Origin: Alentia gelatinosa
Lineage: Eukaryota; Annelida; Polychaeta; Phyllodocida; Polynoidae
Direction: 5' to 3'
Assembly: GCA_950022655.1 (NCBI GenBank)
Contig: OX465581.1
Span: forward strand, 110,963,125-111,027,124
DNA: 64,000 bases
Shown here: positions 34,419-45,599 of the stretch, piece by piece
How positions within the stretch are numbered: the first letter of the stretch is position 1
Layout: each line of letters begins with the position of its first letter
Notes under the pieces: generated by a model
Told to the model about the DNA's origin: nothing
Databases searched by the model: none
Seen by the model: the letters and a program-made list of their open reading frames with translations, nothing else
Translations under genes and position numbers: made by a program

Positions 34419-34959
34419 TCACAACTGATGCTTACTTGGAGTTGTCGTTGGTGTTGTTGAGAGAGTGGTGGTCGTCGGTGTAGTCGTCGGTGTTGTAGGT
34501 GTGGTGGTAGGTGTGGTGGTGGGTGTTGTAGGTGTGGTAGTGGGTGTTGTAGGTGTGGTGGTGGGTGTTGTAGGTGTGGTAGTGGGTGTTGTAGGAGTGG
34601 TCGTTGGTGTTGTAGGTGTGGTAGTGGGTGTTGTAGGCGTGGTCGTTGGTGTTGTAGGCTTGGTCGTAGGAGTAGTCGTAGGCGTGGTGGATGCGGTCGT
34701 AGATGTCGTTGATGTGGTCGTAGGTGTTGTGGTATCGGCGGTTGCAGCCTGTTGACAGACATATCTGCGGCCAGTACTAACGGTGTTTGTAGCTCTCCAT
34801 TTCCCGCCCGAATCAATATAGGCGTATCTACCAGTCTTGCTCTTCCAAGAACTAGACCAATAGTCTTCTCCATAGGTTATACTCTCTCCAGCCGGTCCCC
34901 CGTCGTACACCCAAATTCTTTTTTCCGTATCAAGGGTATGGCCGAGCCAAAATGTATCG
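34419..34959 (-). CDS. Lectin exon 3: C-terminal half of the fold and TTP repeat tail
   Basis: Acceptor ACATTTCCAG|CGATAC at 34959 matches the phase left by exon 2 (GG + C). The exon codes DTFWLGHTLD, the lectin core to RRYVC, then about 110 Thr/Pro-rich residues, and stops at TGA (34419). A donor-like CCAA|GTAAGC lies 15 nt before the stop, allowing an alternative ending. Confidence 0.85.
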
Positions 34960-37900
34960 CTGGAAATGTGTACCAATGGAAATTATCACATGATATCATA
35001 TAGAATATAGATAAGCAAATTTAACTCAATATTTCATGTTAACTGCAGACAGGCCGCATAGCATAATTCATTCACTTGTCTCAACTGCGGGGATGAAAGT
35101 GGGAAGAAATAGGGAACAAAAAAACATTTTTTGCAATGTATTGAGCATGAATGGATATCCGGCAAGGCGCCCTCCCACCTACTACGAGTTTGCTTCCGAC
35201 GGGCTCCGATTAGCCCATCGGCGATGTTGGCGACAAACAATCGTGGCACTATCGTAGAGCTCGGCGTGGTTCGTCAATACAGGTGTCACCGTTCATACGG
35301 TGAGTTATTTAGTTAGTCTGCTACTCGGACAAACACGGGTGAGTCCGCCCACATATGATAGAGATATATATATACAGCATTCACATATAGAATGTGAACG
35401 GTGGGTGTGATTGCAGGAGTGATGGTTTTTGATAGATAAAATTGCTGGAACAAACTAGGCTATTGTGTGAACGAGTCTGGGCTGTCTAAACTTTATAGTT
35501 AATAATTGTCTTGGATTTAACTTGGAAAAAGATAAGCATGTTATAACTAGGCCTGCCAATGTATTAGTGTGTATAGAGTTTCTGTGTCCCCGTGTTATGT
35601 AAATTATATCTAAAGTATCATTGAAGTGATATGCATGTATGATATATCAAATTGGAGCTGGAATATCATAAGATATGATGCAGTCGTTGTTATTTCCATG
35701 AAAATAACGTGCATGTGTATTTTAAAGATATTACGCTTATACACTCAGTGATCCAACGCTCTAGTATTCATTACCAGGCGTTTGTTTGGCTTCAGGTATG
35801 GCATAACTAAGCAGATATGGTGCGACACTGTCCAGTGGAAAAATGGCCTACTGGGTGGGTTTTGTCGCCGAGCTCTACGACATGCACCATTGCGCTACGA
35901 CGAAAGAACGTAAATCATAGAGTGTCTACGAAATTCAAACATGTTTGAATTTTGTAGCCTGTTGTAGCTCATCGTAGCCCGTCGGGAGCATTAGAGTACT
36001 GAGTATATGAGCGTAATACCTCTATAATACCTGTTTAGACTATCTCCGGAGAAAATATAGGGATTACATCCTATTCTATGTTACATATCATCACACTTGC
36101 ATATATAATTCAACCATCGTATCCAACTTGTAACCTTAAAAATATTAAAATCACTCAATTGTAAACTGTATCTGTATATAGTAAGTAGTGCAGTGTGCCA
36201 ACATGTTGGGATTTGTACGGGAACAGTGATAGCTCGTCAATTCTGCATTAAACCAAACAATTAAGGTAAATAAAGATAAGCCTTGATGTTATGAATCTGT
36301 ATGGAATGATCTGGCACTAGAATTCCGCCCAGAGTACCCAAACTGCCTGAGTATTCTGTCTCTGTTTGCAGGTTAGTGACTCGCAAGTATCACCGGTCGG
36401 ATTCCACTAGCAAATTAGGTTGGGCCAGCACTCAAGAAATGATGGTCTGCCGGCCAGGCTGTTTGGTGGATCAGCAAAACAATGGCATTTAGAGCTGGCC
36501 GATGGTTGGCAATGACCAACACACCAGTGGACGCATGTCTGCGACGTGGTTTTGGAGACACAACGATGGACCAGTGGTCGTCAATGCCAGCCGTGGCTGC
36601 CTTATTTGCTGATCTACTGAGCAGATCATCGTTGGTACTGTATCAGTGGGTATTGGTGTTGATGCCTGCTGTTGATGCCAATACCCACATCAACACCCAC
36701 ATCAACACCCACACACACGTCAACACCCACATCAGCACCAACAGCAACACCCACCGATACAGCCATCATCGATCAACATTAAGGGGTCCCTCCAACCTAC
36801 TACGATTAAGTCTACTATTAACCCTTTGGCCGTGTCGGCGACAAACTGAAAAATTGTGGAGGTGTCGCCGACAAACTCCTCAATTAGTCAGGTTTTGTCG
36901 CCGACAAACTCGCTCCGCGCCGACGGGCTATGACGCACTACAACAAAAATATGTCAATCGTAGAGGGTCTACGAAATTCAAACATGTTTGAATTTCGTAG
37001 CCCGTCGTAGCCCGTCGTAGCCCGTCGGATGGTTAATCGCAGAGCACGGCGGGTTGTCGCCGCAATAATACCTCCCACCTACTACGACGGTCTACGATTA
37101 AGTCTGCGATAGCACCACGTGTCGCCGACGGCGTCGGCGACACGCGGTGCTATTGGGTACTTAATCGTAGACCGTCGTAGCCCGTCGTAGTAGGTGGGAG
37201 GGACCCCTTATTAACACAAACAAGCATGTCAACGCTCACGTTATAACCCACAAGTCTTCCCTTTGTTACATATACATTGATCATATCAGTAAATATAGAC
37301 TAATATATGAAAAATGCTTAATTGCCCGATACTGGGGGATGATGTATAAATGATGTTTCGGGCCGCTGTCAAACATTGCATTCTTTTTCGACGAGATTTC
37401 AGGTATATATGATAATAACGACACATAGTAACTGAGCCCATAGTGATAGACGTTCTTGGCCTTTCATCCCTGAACTAGGACCCTTAGTTATGGGATGAAA
37501 GACCTCGAACGCTTATCACTACATGTTCAGTTACTACGTTTCCTGATATTACTACATGTCTGCATACAACTCGGTTGTAATATTAAAGATGCTTGGGACG
37601 TGATGAAATCATTTCTTATAAGAACCATCCATTTCAACTTGTCTCAACTTGAAGCGGAAAGTATAGAACAAAATAAAAAAATACACAAAACATAGCATTA
37701 CATAGTACCAGAATCTGAATCTGGGCGGAGTGAACGTTCCATCTATCTATTTTCAACAGTTTTTGAATAATTATTGGAACTAAATATAAAAAGATAAACT
37801 TACCCGAGAAGATTAACAACATAGTTTTGTTGATCTTGGTTCCTGATGGTCACAAGGTATCCTTTAAATTTTTCGCACCCATCAGCGGCACTCCCTCTAG

Positions 37901-40900
37901 ATTTTCTTGTGTTAACCTTGAAGTAGCAAATGTCGCCATGTTGTGTTCCCCAACTGCATGCTGACAATATGGAAATAATATTGACATGAAAACAAGGATA
38001 CCTTCATGGAGTCAAATTATGCATGATTCTTCTGGAATACCCCAATGAATATAGTGCCAATCTATGTACACTCACCAGGAGTTTATCTAATACATGTGAA
38101 ACCGGTGTGAGTACCTTGCGAGTTACTTCACGAGAAACATGTTCAGAAACGGTGCTGCCACACTATATAGTCCTGAGCGTTTAATATGGGACAAAGAACT
38201 AGTTTTTTTCTAACTTGAAAAGGGGAAATCGCTGTTGTGTCGTAAATATATAATGGGGCGATTTTTATAAACAAAACATCGACTAGGACTTGAACCTATC
38301 CATTGCTATAATTTTATATACCTGTATTATGGCTAAGATTTCCTGTCATAGATTAAACATGTTACCTTCCTGTCTTCAGAGTGATTTAATGAAAAATCTA
38401 TCGCAATTACCCATAGAAATAAACATCTTATCTTCTTAGCTATTTCAAGACAATTAAAATGATACTTATTATGCTAGGCTGTGATAGATATTCCTATATA
38501 CCCATTATTGAACTAACTAGAGTTACATACCGCTGCTGGGGGTGCATTGAAAATAAGTTATGTGTTGAGGTTGCCGTTTTCGTCCCGCTCTCATGTTTTC
38601 GTCCCGCTCTGACGTTTTCGTCCCGCTCTGATCACGTGATCCAATACAGCAGCGGGACGAAACAATAGCTGTTGCGGTTACTCTATAAGGGTGGCCATTT
38701 GCTTCGGAAGTGTTTCAGGTAAAGAATTAAGCATTTTTATCGATATTTGAAGGTATATAGGAATAGGGAAACCAAGTACCGGTAAGCAAAGTTCAAAGTT
38801 ACTCTGTAACTTGTAACTTTGAACTTTTGCCCACCAGAACATAGTTTCCCTCTATTTTTTTAGATACAGGAGCATTATGACAGATGACAAACACTCCAAA
38901 CATGCCCTAAAATGTGATTTTCTTATATTATTGCATTTTTAGCATATGGCATAGCTAGAAACGGCCAATAATTACCTCCAAATAATATTTAATCAATATG
39001 ATAACCTACTGGTTATATTCTGTGGGGGTTCATCTACAAATCACTCTTTATTTGAAGTATCTATGCCAAATATTGACTGAGGTAGGACTGAAGGAAAATC
39101 TAGTCATACTGGCTTACTTATAATGGTAGTAATTCAAGTAGAAATATGACCTCAGGCCAAAGTTCTTTGATAAAATGGCAGGTGGCACCACAATTCTAGA
39201 ATCGTAGGCCTGAAAAGTTCTGTTATGTATTATTTATAAAGTTCTCTTGATTTCTATCTAATTAATTTTCGAAAATATTATCTTTTTACAAGTGCTGCAT
39301 ATGATTAAACTAGACATTGTGATTTTACCCATATCAAACGCTCAGGACTTTTTATAGTAGCCTGCACAAACTGTGGACACACCTTGAAGGATCGCTAACA
39401 GGATGCAAAGTACCCGGTATGTGACTTTATCTCACCCCTGATACAAGTTTAGCCAGAAGAATAATGTTTAAAAAAATACTCAATGATTAGGGAGCATTTA
39501 TTAATTATGGCCGGGGGGGGAGGGGCACAGTTTTTGGGCCCATGGGAATACAAAAAAAATATTGGCCCCATCCCCTTGGAATGCCCCAAAAAATAGTTAT
39601 CCCCCGCCCCCACAAGTAGCAAATAAACATCTGTTGTTGAGAGAACAGCACCAATGATGGAGCAGAACTGAAACACACACCATTTGGAGGCCAGTGTCAA
39701 TCTCAGTCATTGAGACAATCCGGCGCAACCTCTGGTGAAGAGGTGCTAGCAGCTGCACCACTGGCAACCAATAGTGGATGATGTCAGCCCTAAAATGTTC
39801 CTTGGCCAGTTTTACAGGAGAGTCCTTGAAGAGCCTATATATGAGAGGTTCTGTGTCCTGCTTTAACATATGAATTTGAATCATATATATGATTTGAATG
39901 ATGAAATTACAAAGTATCTTCCTGTTCTTCTTCTGTCGGAGAGCACGCCGGTAAAAAGTACAACCCTCCAAAAGTAAGCGATCCAACAATACAGACCAAA
40001 CAGACACTCCGCAGACGCTCCAAAGGCAGGTTTTGGATGACCAGCCAACAAATTTCTTTCAATTCAAACAATTATTTTTTTATTTGTTGAATTTTGTATA
40101 TTTAAGTATCAATGATGCCAGACATATATCGAGAGAGATAGACACACAGACAGCGATTCAGACATACAGAAAGCCAGAAAGGGAGAGAGACAGAGAGAAA
40201 GAGTTAGACTAACAGACAGAGAGATGGACAACTGCAGACATATAGAGACAGATTCAGATTTAGAAACAGGGACACATAGAGAGACTGATACAGACATTTA
40301 ACAGACAGATAAAGAGTCAGAAATACAGGAAAACAGAGAGAAAGGGACCAGAATATAAAGACAGACAGATGGACACAGGTCGATAGACAGACAAGGACAA
40401 ACACAGACTTTTGACAGACAGAAAGAGAGTGCCACAGAGTGTCCTGCCTATGACATAATGGCCATATGGTATTTAAGGTATTATGTCTGATGGGATAGAC
40501 TTAACCATGTGGCATTCAAACCGCTATATCTGATAGCACAGACTAACTATCCATATCCATTCTAGTTTGCCTAGTTGGTAATTTTATGAATGACCTGCTA
40601 AGGCACCTAGTACATACAGAACACAGGCTATTACATAATAATACATAATAAAATATCATCCAGAATCACTCCCTTCTTTCTTTGGACACGTAGATTATGT
40701 ATTATCCTTTAACACAAGTTCTGTTGATACTGATTTATATCATAATCAAACTTTGTGAAATGCAGCTATAATTTCTGGTGCTACAATAAATCCTTAACTG
40801 GATTTGATTTTCACTCCCAGGTCGACTGATCAGTCTGAATTCTAAAGGCTGCTCTTAAAAGTGTCCTTTATTAAAAAGCTCTTTTAAAAACTGTCATACG

Positions 40901-42760
40901 TGCATTAAATCACCAGGTACACTAGGGTAAAAGAAATAGAGAAAGAGATTTATACATACTCAGCTCCCCGATATTGTGTTTACGAACTACCTGGATATAA
41001 TCCCATCTGCCTTGGCTTACGACACCTCTCTAAATGAACTATGTATTTGCATCTAAACTATCACACTAGACGTGACAGGCTTGATTTTATGTATACTGAA
41101 TTAATAAAGCCTGTTTCCATTGGCCGACGAAAACGGTGTAGATTTTGTCAAGTCCCCTAAAAGTCCGCCAGTGGTGCCACAGACTGTACGTCGGTATAAA
41201 GAATATTGGTGAGGGTGCAGTGCTTCTATTGTATTTTCTGGGTACAGATTTAATTGGCATTGTGTACCAAATGAGTTGCTGTGAATATTACTATGTTTAT
41301 CATATGAAAAACTTTTACTCACATTTCAGAAAAATTGAATTTAAGCATCACAAAATAAATAATATTTTTAGAATTAGTCTACACTAGCCATGACCCGTCT
41401 AATCTGATCTATGCGAAATCATGGTAAAATGAATCTGTGACCATTTTCTGCAGGTTTTATTTCCATTCACCGATCTAGCTTCAGTGCAGCCAAAAAATCT
41501 ATTAGTGGTTCCCGACTGCAGATCGGTGGCAGAAAATCCGCGAATGGAAACGGGGGTTTAGACTGCAATTCCATCAATGCCGTCATAGACCATGCGGTAA
41601 ATAGGTACGATTGGCTGTTGTATGGTAGAGCACTAAATCCTCTTCTATTCTTACCACAGCTTCATAATCATGGTCCAGAAATATCTCCATTGTCCATTCT
41701 CAACTTATGTGATTTACATGGGGTGACGTTCATATATCAGGCTAACAATAAAAAGACGGACTCCTGACATATATTTGACGGTCGTCTTATGCTATATCTA
41801 TTATTCATCACACAAAATCATACAAAACCATACAATCTTCAATGACCTATATATGTCCGCATTCAGTATTATTTATAGATGCAGTCACTTAATTTATCGA
41901 TATCGTTAGAATGAATGAAGATTTTGGTGGGTGTGACATTATTTATGTGTAAAATGCGGAGGACGAGATTGCATAAACATCAACCTTTTTAAGAATTACT
42001 AAGGCAATACTGATCGCATGGTGCCTTTTACATGGTCTTTATTCCTGAAACATATATCCACCGAGTCTTTCATTTTGAGCGAAAACGTAATCATTCAAGA
42101 AACATATCTATATCTCTTACTGCTTGGGGTTGGGAGTCTAGACTCTATGAAAGTAAGGGCATCACTTACTCCAGCCTTAATCCAAAGTATCAGCACAAAA
42201 CTATAGTTACCCCATGTAATATTTTACAATCTAGAAATGAAGGTCTGGGTTCGACTTACCTACGAATTACTCTAGCAACGAGACCCTGTTCTCGAAGATA
42301 AAACGCCCAATAGAACCCTATCCCCATAGACCACCACTGCCTATCACCACATTAAATCATTATCCATCACATAGAAAACTCACTACAGGACATTTAGCGA
42401 ATACTATTTTCTTCCCTTTTTTCATTCATTCAATAATATCTAACGACATATCATATTCGCCTATTGGCGTTCTTTCATATAATAGTATTATTTTCTTCCT
42501 TAACGTCACTGTTTCCCCAAATGTCCTACCTCTCTTCTTACGTTGATCTCCACTATTCCTTACCTTTCTCTCTATCAACTTCTCATGAACTCCCCTCTCC
42601 TCCTTTACCCTTCATAATAGCGATACGTGATCTTGTCAAGCCAAACATGTACAGTTACGAAGAAATGTAAATATAAAAACTACATACCTGCATTCACATA
42701 GTGGAAGTATACGACCATTACCAAAAGAACAATTCGGCAAAGATATTCATTTCTCGCCAT
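34419..42760 (-). CDS. Secreted C-type-lectin-like protein with Thr/Pro mucin tail, three exons
   Basis: Exons 42760-42688, 37960-37804 and 34959-34419 join in phase (771 nt, 256 residues). Residues 1-24 are a signal peptide ending YFHYVNA. A C-type lectin fold follows: C26-W28, C36, C53 with GYLVTI, FWLGH at 80-84, IWVYDGG, and C145. After residue 147 the chain is a Thr/Pro repeat (TTPTTTPT units), expected to be heavily O-glycosylated. The WND motif is replaced by WRA (GGKWRAT) and the cysteines that normally flank this region are absent, as are EPN/QPD triplets. Ca-dependent sugar binding is therefore doubtful. Role by family: extracellular recognition or mucus component; specific ligand unknown. 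The introns are 4.7 and 2.8 kb. Confidence 0.85.
34455..34740 (-). repeat. Coding minisatellite in lectin exon 3
   Basis: Degenerate ACCACACCTACAACACCCAC-type repeats of mostly 30 nt keep the reading frame as TTPTTTPTTP. The plus strand reads as an open Val/Gly frame, an artefact of the repeat. Length variation between individuals is likely. Confidence 0.9.
35168..36000. mobile_element. MITE of the CCTCCCACCTACTACGA family, interrupted
   Basis: The left part 35168-35265 (CCTCCCACCTACTACGAGTT, GTCGAGCTCGGCG-like) and the right part 35866-36000 (GTCGCCGAGCTCTACGAC, GAAATTCAAACATGTTTGAA, CGTAGCCCGTCGG) are separated by the dispersed repeat at 35268-35855. AAATTCAAACATGTTTGAAT also occurs in the intact relative at 36778-37212. 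Confidence 0.65.
35268..35855 (+). repeat. Dispersed ~0.55-kb repeat, copy 2
   Basis: Same orientation as 15779-16305. It sits inside a MITE, so it was mobile or was duplicated after that MITE inserted. Confidence 0.75.
36655..36765 (+). repeat. CAACACCCACAT simple repeat
   Basis: Imperfect 12-bp and related repeats (ATCAACACCCACATCAACAC). Non-coding in the lectin intron. Confidence 0.8.
36778..37212. mobile_element. MITE with AAGGGGTCCCTCC ends and ATT target duplication
   Basis: Inverted ends AAGGGGTCCCTCCAACCTAC / TGGGAGGGACCCCTT enclose 36781-37209, with ATT on both sides. The right third (37073-37203) is itself a long CpG-rich foldback centred on GCCGACGGCGTCGGC. GC content is far above the surroundings. 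Harbinger-like by duplication size; no transposase. Confidence 0.85.
37804..37960 (-). CDS. Lectin exon 2: N-terminal half of the fold
   Basis: Acceptor ATTGTCAG|CATGC and donor CTCGG|GTAAGT. Encodes CSWGTQHGDICYF through DGCEKFKGYLVTI to NYVVNLLG, matching the first half of a long-form C-type lectin domain. Confidence 0.9.
38570..38870. repeat. Block-hairpin element (family 9 type) with three 19-bp repeats
   Basis: 38576-38632 has three tandem copies of GTTTTCGTCCCGCTCT plus three variable bases, followed by ATCACGTGAT. The hairpin (about 38760-38870) pairs GGGAAACCAAGTACCGGT with CCACCAGAACATAGTTTCCC around AAAGTTACTCTGTAACTT. Related to 20970-21440. Confidence 0.7.
39485..39615. mobile_element. 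G-rich MITE fragment, AATTATGGCC end
   Basis: GGGAGCATTTATTAATTATG followed by a nine-G run, GGGAATACAAAAAAAATATT and CCCCTTGGAATGCCCC. The pattern matches 19836-20030. Confidence 0.5.
40110..40440. repeat. CAGA/GACA-rich low-complexity tract
   Basis: About 330 bp of irregular GACAGACA / AGAGAGA / CACAGACAG. Open frames on the minus strand (Ser/Val/Leu-rich) come from the composition. Confidence 0.85.
42688..42760 (-). CDS. Lectin exon 1: signal peptide
   Basis: ATG at 42760 starts MARNEYLCRIVLLVMVVYF, a textbook hydrophobic signal sequence, ending VNA at the donor GCAG|GTATGT. The first coding base of Ala-25 is split, matching exon 2. Confidence 0.9.
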
Positions 42761-42800
42761 GGTTGCAAAAACCACTGAGAGGCAAAGCCTGCACCCGCGC

Positions 42801-42810
42801 CGTATTTATG
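42801..42810 (-). promoter_or_regulatory. TATA-like box of the lectin gene
   Basis: CATAAATACG on the minus strand lies about 40 bp upstream of the signal-peptide ATG. That places transcription start near 42775 with a very short 5' leader. Confidence 0.55.
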
Positions 42811-44543
42811 TAGAGTTGAAAATTGATTATCTAAACACCACCTACCAAGTCTGGGTCGTTGACATCGATATTTCATGTGTGAAAATACCTGAAATTACAG
42901 GCCACGGCCAGGTAGTCTGACTGTTGCTAAGGCACAAAACACAACTCACTACTACTTTCAGGGGAAACCATAGAAGATGCATGCTAATATCGATCTATCC
43001 TTTGGCATCATAGCATCTACGGTCGTTCGTCATCATCACTGCTCTATGGAGAGAATTACTGATTACAGGTTGTCTGTTCTAAACCTATATTTCTTCGCTG
43101 ACTGTTCTGAACATATTCAATACGTAATTGGCGGTCAGTTGTCTCTTCTCCACACCACAGTCCAAAATACAAAGTCCCAAAGTCTACTTAGAATATTAGC
43201 AAATGGCCTTGAAGACGATTCCGTCATTGATAGCACCTTTATTAGAGCGTGCTCACACGCCCTATATACGTTGCCTATAAAAGGTTAGAGTGGTCACATA
43301 CACTTTCAGCATGCTGAGAAGAATCTATCCTTTCCCTATCTGCGTGCTATTCGCTGTGCTATTAGATAAGGAGCAGGGTGCCAGTGTCTGAGGGTCTTAG
43401 AGGCATGCCCAACTGACCATGACCAATCACTCAAGACCGAAATACCTCATTGACCTATTGGTGTTTGATATGTTTGGATCCTAAAGATAGACTCAGGCAG
43501 TTACAGAAATGGCAAGTTTACTGGGTGCAAGTGGTTACAGAAAATGACCCATACACTAAATGTAACCCAAAACGTTTAGTTGTTATCTATTTAAAAGTGA
43601 ACGCTCATTCATCAATTATGAGCATTTTATTTGCTCCTAGTTTTTGGTATGCGTACAATTAAGATCTTTTAAAGCAGTTTATTCAATTATACATTGCGAT
43701 ATCCTTTTGTAGTTTTGCATGATGATTTCTTGTACAAGATGTAACAATGTATTATAAAAAAAACATATGACAGTGTTAGTTTTACTGCTTTTCTGGTCTT
43801 ATAAGGTGGTGTTTTTGACTAAACATTTTAGGCAGGTAAGGTCAGTAGTGTGTGGTCATTTGCCCATAACCCACTCCATGCAATAGGTACAAGATTAGTA
43901 TCGTAGGACCCCATGTTACATCAAGGTGACAGCTGTAGTAATAAAATTACAATATTACAAGTACATATTAAAGGTTTTTTTATCATATCGAAGAGAATCT
44001 GTTAGTAAAAAGAGTACCTATCTCCCACAGCCTCCAGATATATGATATTACATGACAGCCTTTTATGCCAGAAGGAAAAACAGGGCATACCATAACAACC
44101 ATAGCATTATAAAGTGGTGGCATCTAAAATTCTAACACATCCCACTTTTAATGTAATAAGCTTAACTTGTGCCAGATTTGGCTGTTCGCCTATATCAGAT
44201 GATATCTATGCGGACCGTGTTTATTGAATTTTTGTCCATTTGGAAGATTCTCTCAATTTTCCTTCTACTGAGCAAACAAAAGGTTCCAAACTTAGCTTTT
44301 CCTTGAGCTCTATACTCCATTCATATAACTGGTTAATTATTCTTATACGGCACGGTAAATGGTAAATGTTGGATTTGAGGCAATTTAAGATATATTTTAA
44401 AAGCTGCGTAGTTTTATCCCTTGCAGGATGTCCAAGTAAAACATGTCTAGTTTCTTCAGATTCATCTTTCCTGGGTGTCAACATTCCAACAGCATCATCA
44501 AGTGTAAAATCAATTCAGTTGGAACATCCACTGCCAATGGCCT
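42811..44543. other. Intergenic stretch
   Basis: Upstream of the lectin gene. Frames at 42977-43288 (plus) and 44221-44484 (minus) have no recognised domain. No repeat module is clear. Confidence 0.4.
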
Positions 44544-44743
44544 GGGGCCCACTTAATAATCTAGGATCGTACATGTAGACCCTTTTCTGTGTGCCAAAGA
44601 GTCACAGGGACGATGTGGGTCAACTTTATTCAACTCTTATGGACGGCTGATACTGTCTTAGCGAACGAACTTAAATATTATTGAACGATAACCCTTCAGA
44701 AAAGGGTCTTTATATAAGATCCTAGATTATTCAACGGGCCCCT
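44544..44743. mobile_element. MITE with GGGGCCC... terminal inverted repeats, copy 3
   Basis: Best preserved copy: GGGGCCCACTTAATAATCTA and, from the other end, GGGGCCCGTTGAATAATCTA. Exactly 200 bp. Confidence 0.85.
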
Positions 44744-44864
44744 GAACTCGATCCCGCAATCTGAATAGAATCCTAGTATTGCTGCCAGAGCGACCCCCCC
44801 CCCCCCCTTTCCACCACTCCAGCCCGGTCTGAAGATCCTCCCGCGTGCCTAAACGTTACAATAC

Positions 44865-44960
44865 ATAACCAGTTGACACCACACAATACCCTCGCATTCG
44901 CTCGGATATTACTACGCGTCAAGTACGCGGAGTATACGACCATGCAGATAAAAATCATGG
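44865..44960. repeat. Hairpin module fragment (family 8)
   Basis: ATACCCTCGCATTCGCTCGG with flanking GTTGACACC and GCGTCAAGTACGCGGAGTAT matches the hairpin centres at 56266-56415 and 63018-63150. Confidence 0.55.
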
Positions 44961-45438
44961 TACTATTGTGTATATCCTGCAGTACTGAGTCTTACGGATA
45001 TTACCTTTATATAGCTATATATACACAATACTATGGGCAACTAGGTGACTTTTGATCATATATATACGTTAATCATATACAGCATAACCCCCCTCCTCGC
45101 CCTGAATGCAACTTACGCGAGGTTGAGGAGCAATTCGTATCGATATTGCTGTCTGCTTACGTGGGGTGTCCCTTTACACGGGGTTATAAACGCTTAAATG
45201 AGGGGTAAATATCCATTAACTGTCCGGTAACGCGGGGTGATCCCTTACTCGGGGTGTCCCATAAGCGGGGTTTTGATGTATTGTTCATAACAAATTGTCC
45301 AACCTATTCAAAATATCAAATTTCAAAATAATCATTGTTATACTTTTTTGAATGATGCCTTGAGGCATCATTCGTCCTTAGTACAGTGATAACTGAAGGC
45401 GTCAAGTGTCAATGACTCCAGGCACCATGGGTCCTGAA

Positions 45439-45560
45439 GGGGCCATCCATAAAGTATGTTCACAGCAAGGGTGAGGGGGCGGGGGGAGTTAGGCCAAATG
45501 TGCACAAAAGCATACGGGGGAAGGGGATGGGGTGTAAGCTTGATCTTCCATACATATGCA
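45439..45560. mobile_element. Poly-G MITE, copy 3 (one end)
   Basis: GGGGCCATCCATAAAGTATG and a G-rich core are present, but the right inverted end is missing. The TTGG/TAGG minisatellite begins nearby. Confidence 0.65.
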
Positions 45561-45599
45561 TATGCAAATCAAATGGAAATTTGCAATGTCTTGCATACG

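Larger units (their letters stand above)
34960..37803 (-). other. Lectin intron 2, filled with nested repeats
   Basis: Contains a Harbinger-like MITE split by the dispersed repeat (35168-36000), a CAACACCCACAT simple repeat (about 36655-36765) and a second MITE (36778-37212). No exon is supported; the ORF at 36482-36991 (plus) is repeat-derived. Confidence 0.6.
37961..42687 (-). other. Lectin intron 1
   Basis: Holds a family-9 type element (38570-38870), a G-rich MITE (39485-39615) and a CAGA-rich simple repeat (40110-40440). The minus-strand frame at 39597-40007 has some protein-like composition (FRADIIHYWLP) but no family I recognise. 40440-42687 is anonymous. Confidence 0.5.

Noticed and set aside
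34465..34755. Plus-strand Val/Gly open frame of 96 residues
   Set aside because: It is the antisense of the Thr/Pro repeat of lectin exon 3; no start context or splice support.
36482..36991. 169-residue plus-strand frame
   Set aside because: It runs through a simple repeat and into a MITE; no domain or splice support.
39597..40007. 136-residue minus-strand frame
   Set aside because: Protein-like in parts, but there is no recognised family, it ends in a MITE, and it lies within a lectin intron.
40109..40404. Ser/Leu/Val-rich minus-strand frames
   Set aside because: Compositional artefacts of the CAGA-rich tract.
44221..44484. 87-residue minus-strand frame with a vague retroelement look
   Set aside because: No reverse transcriptase or integrase motif could be identified.
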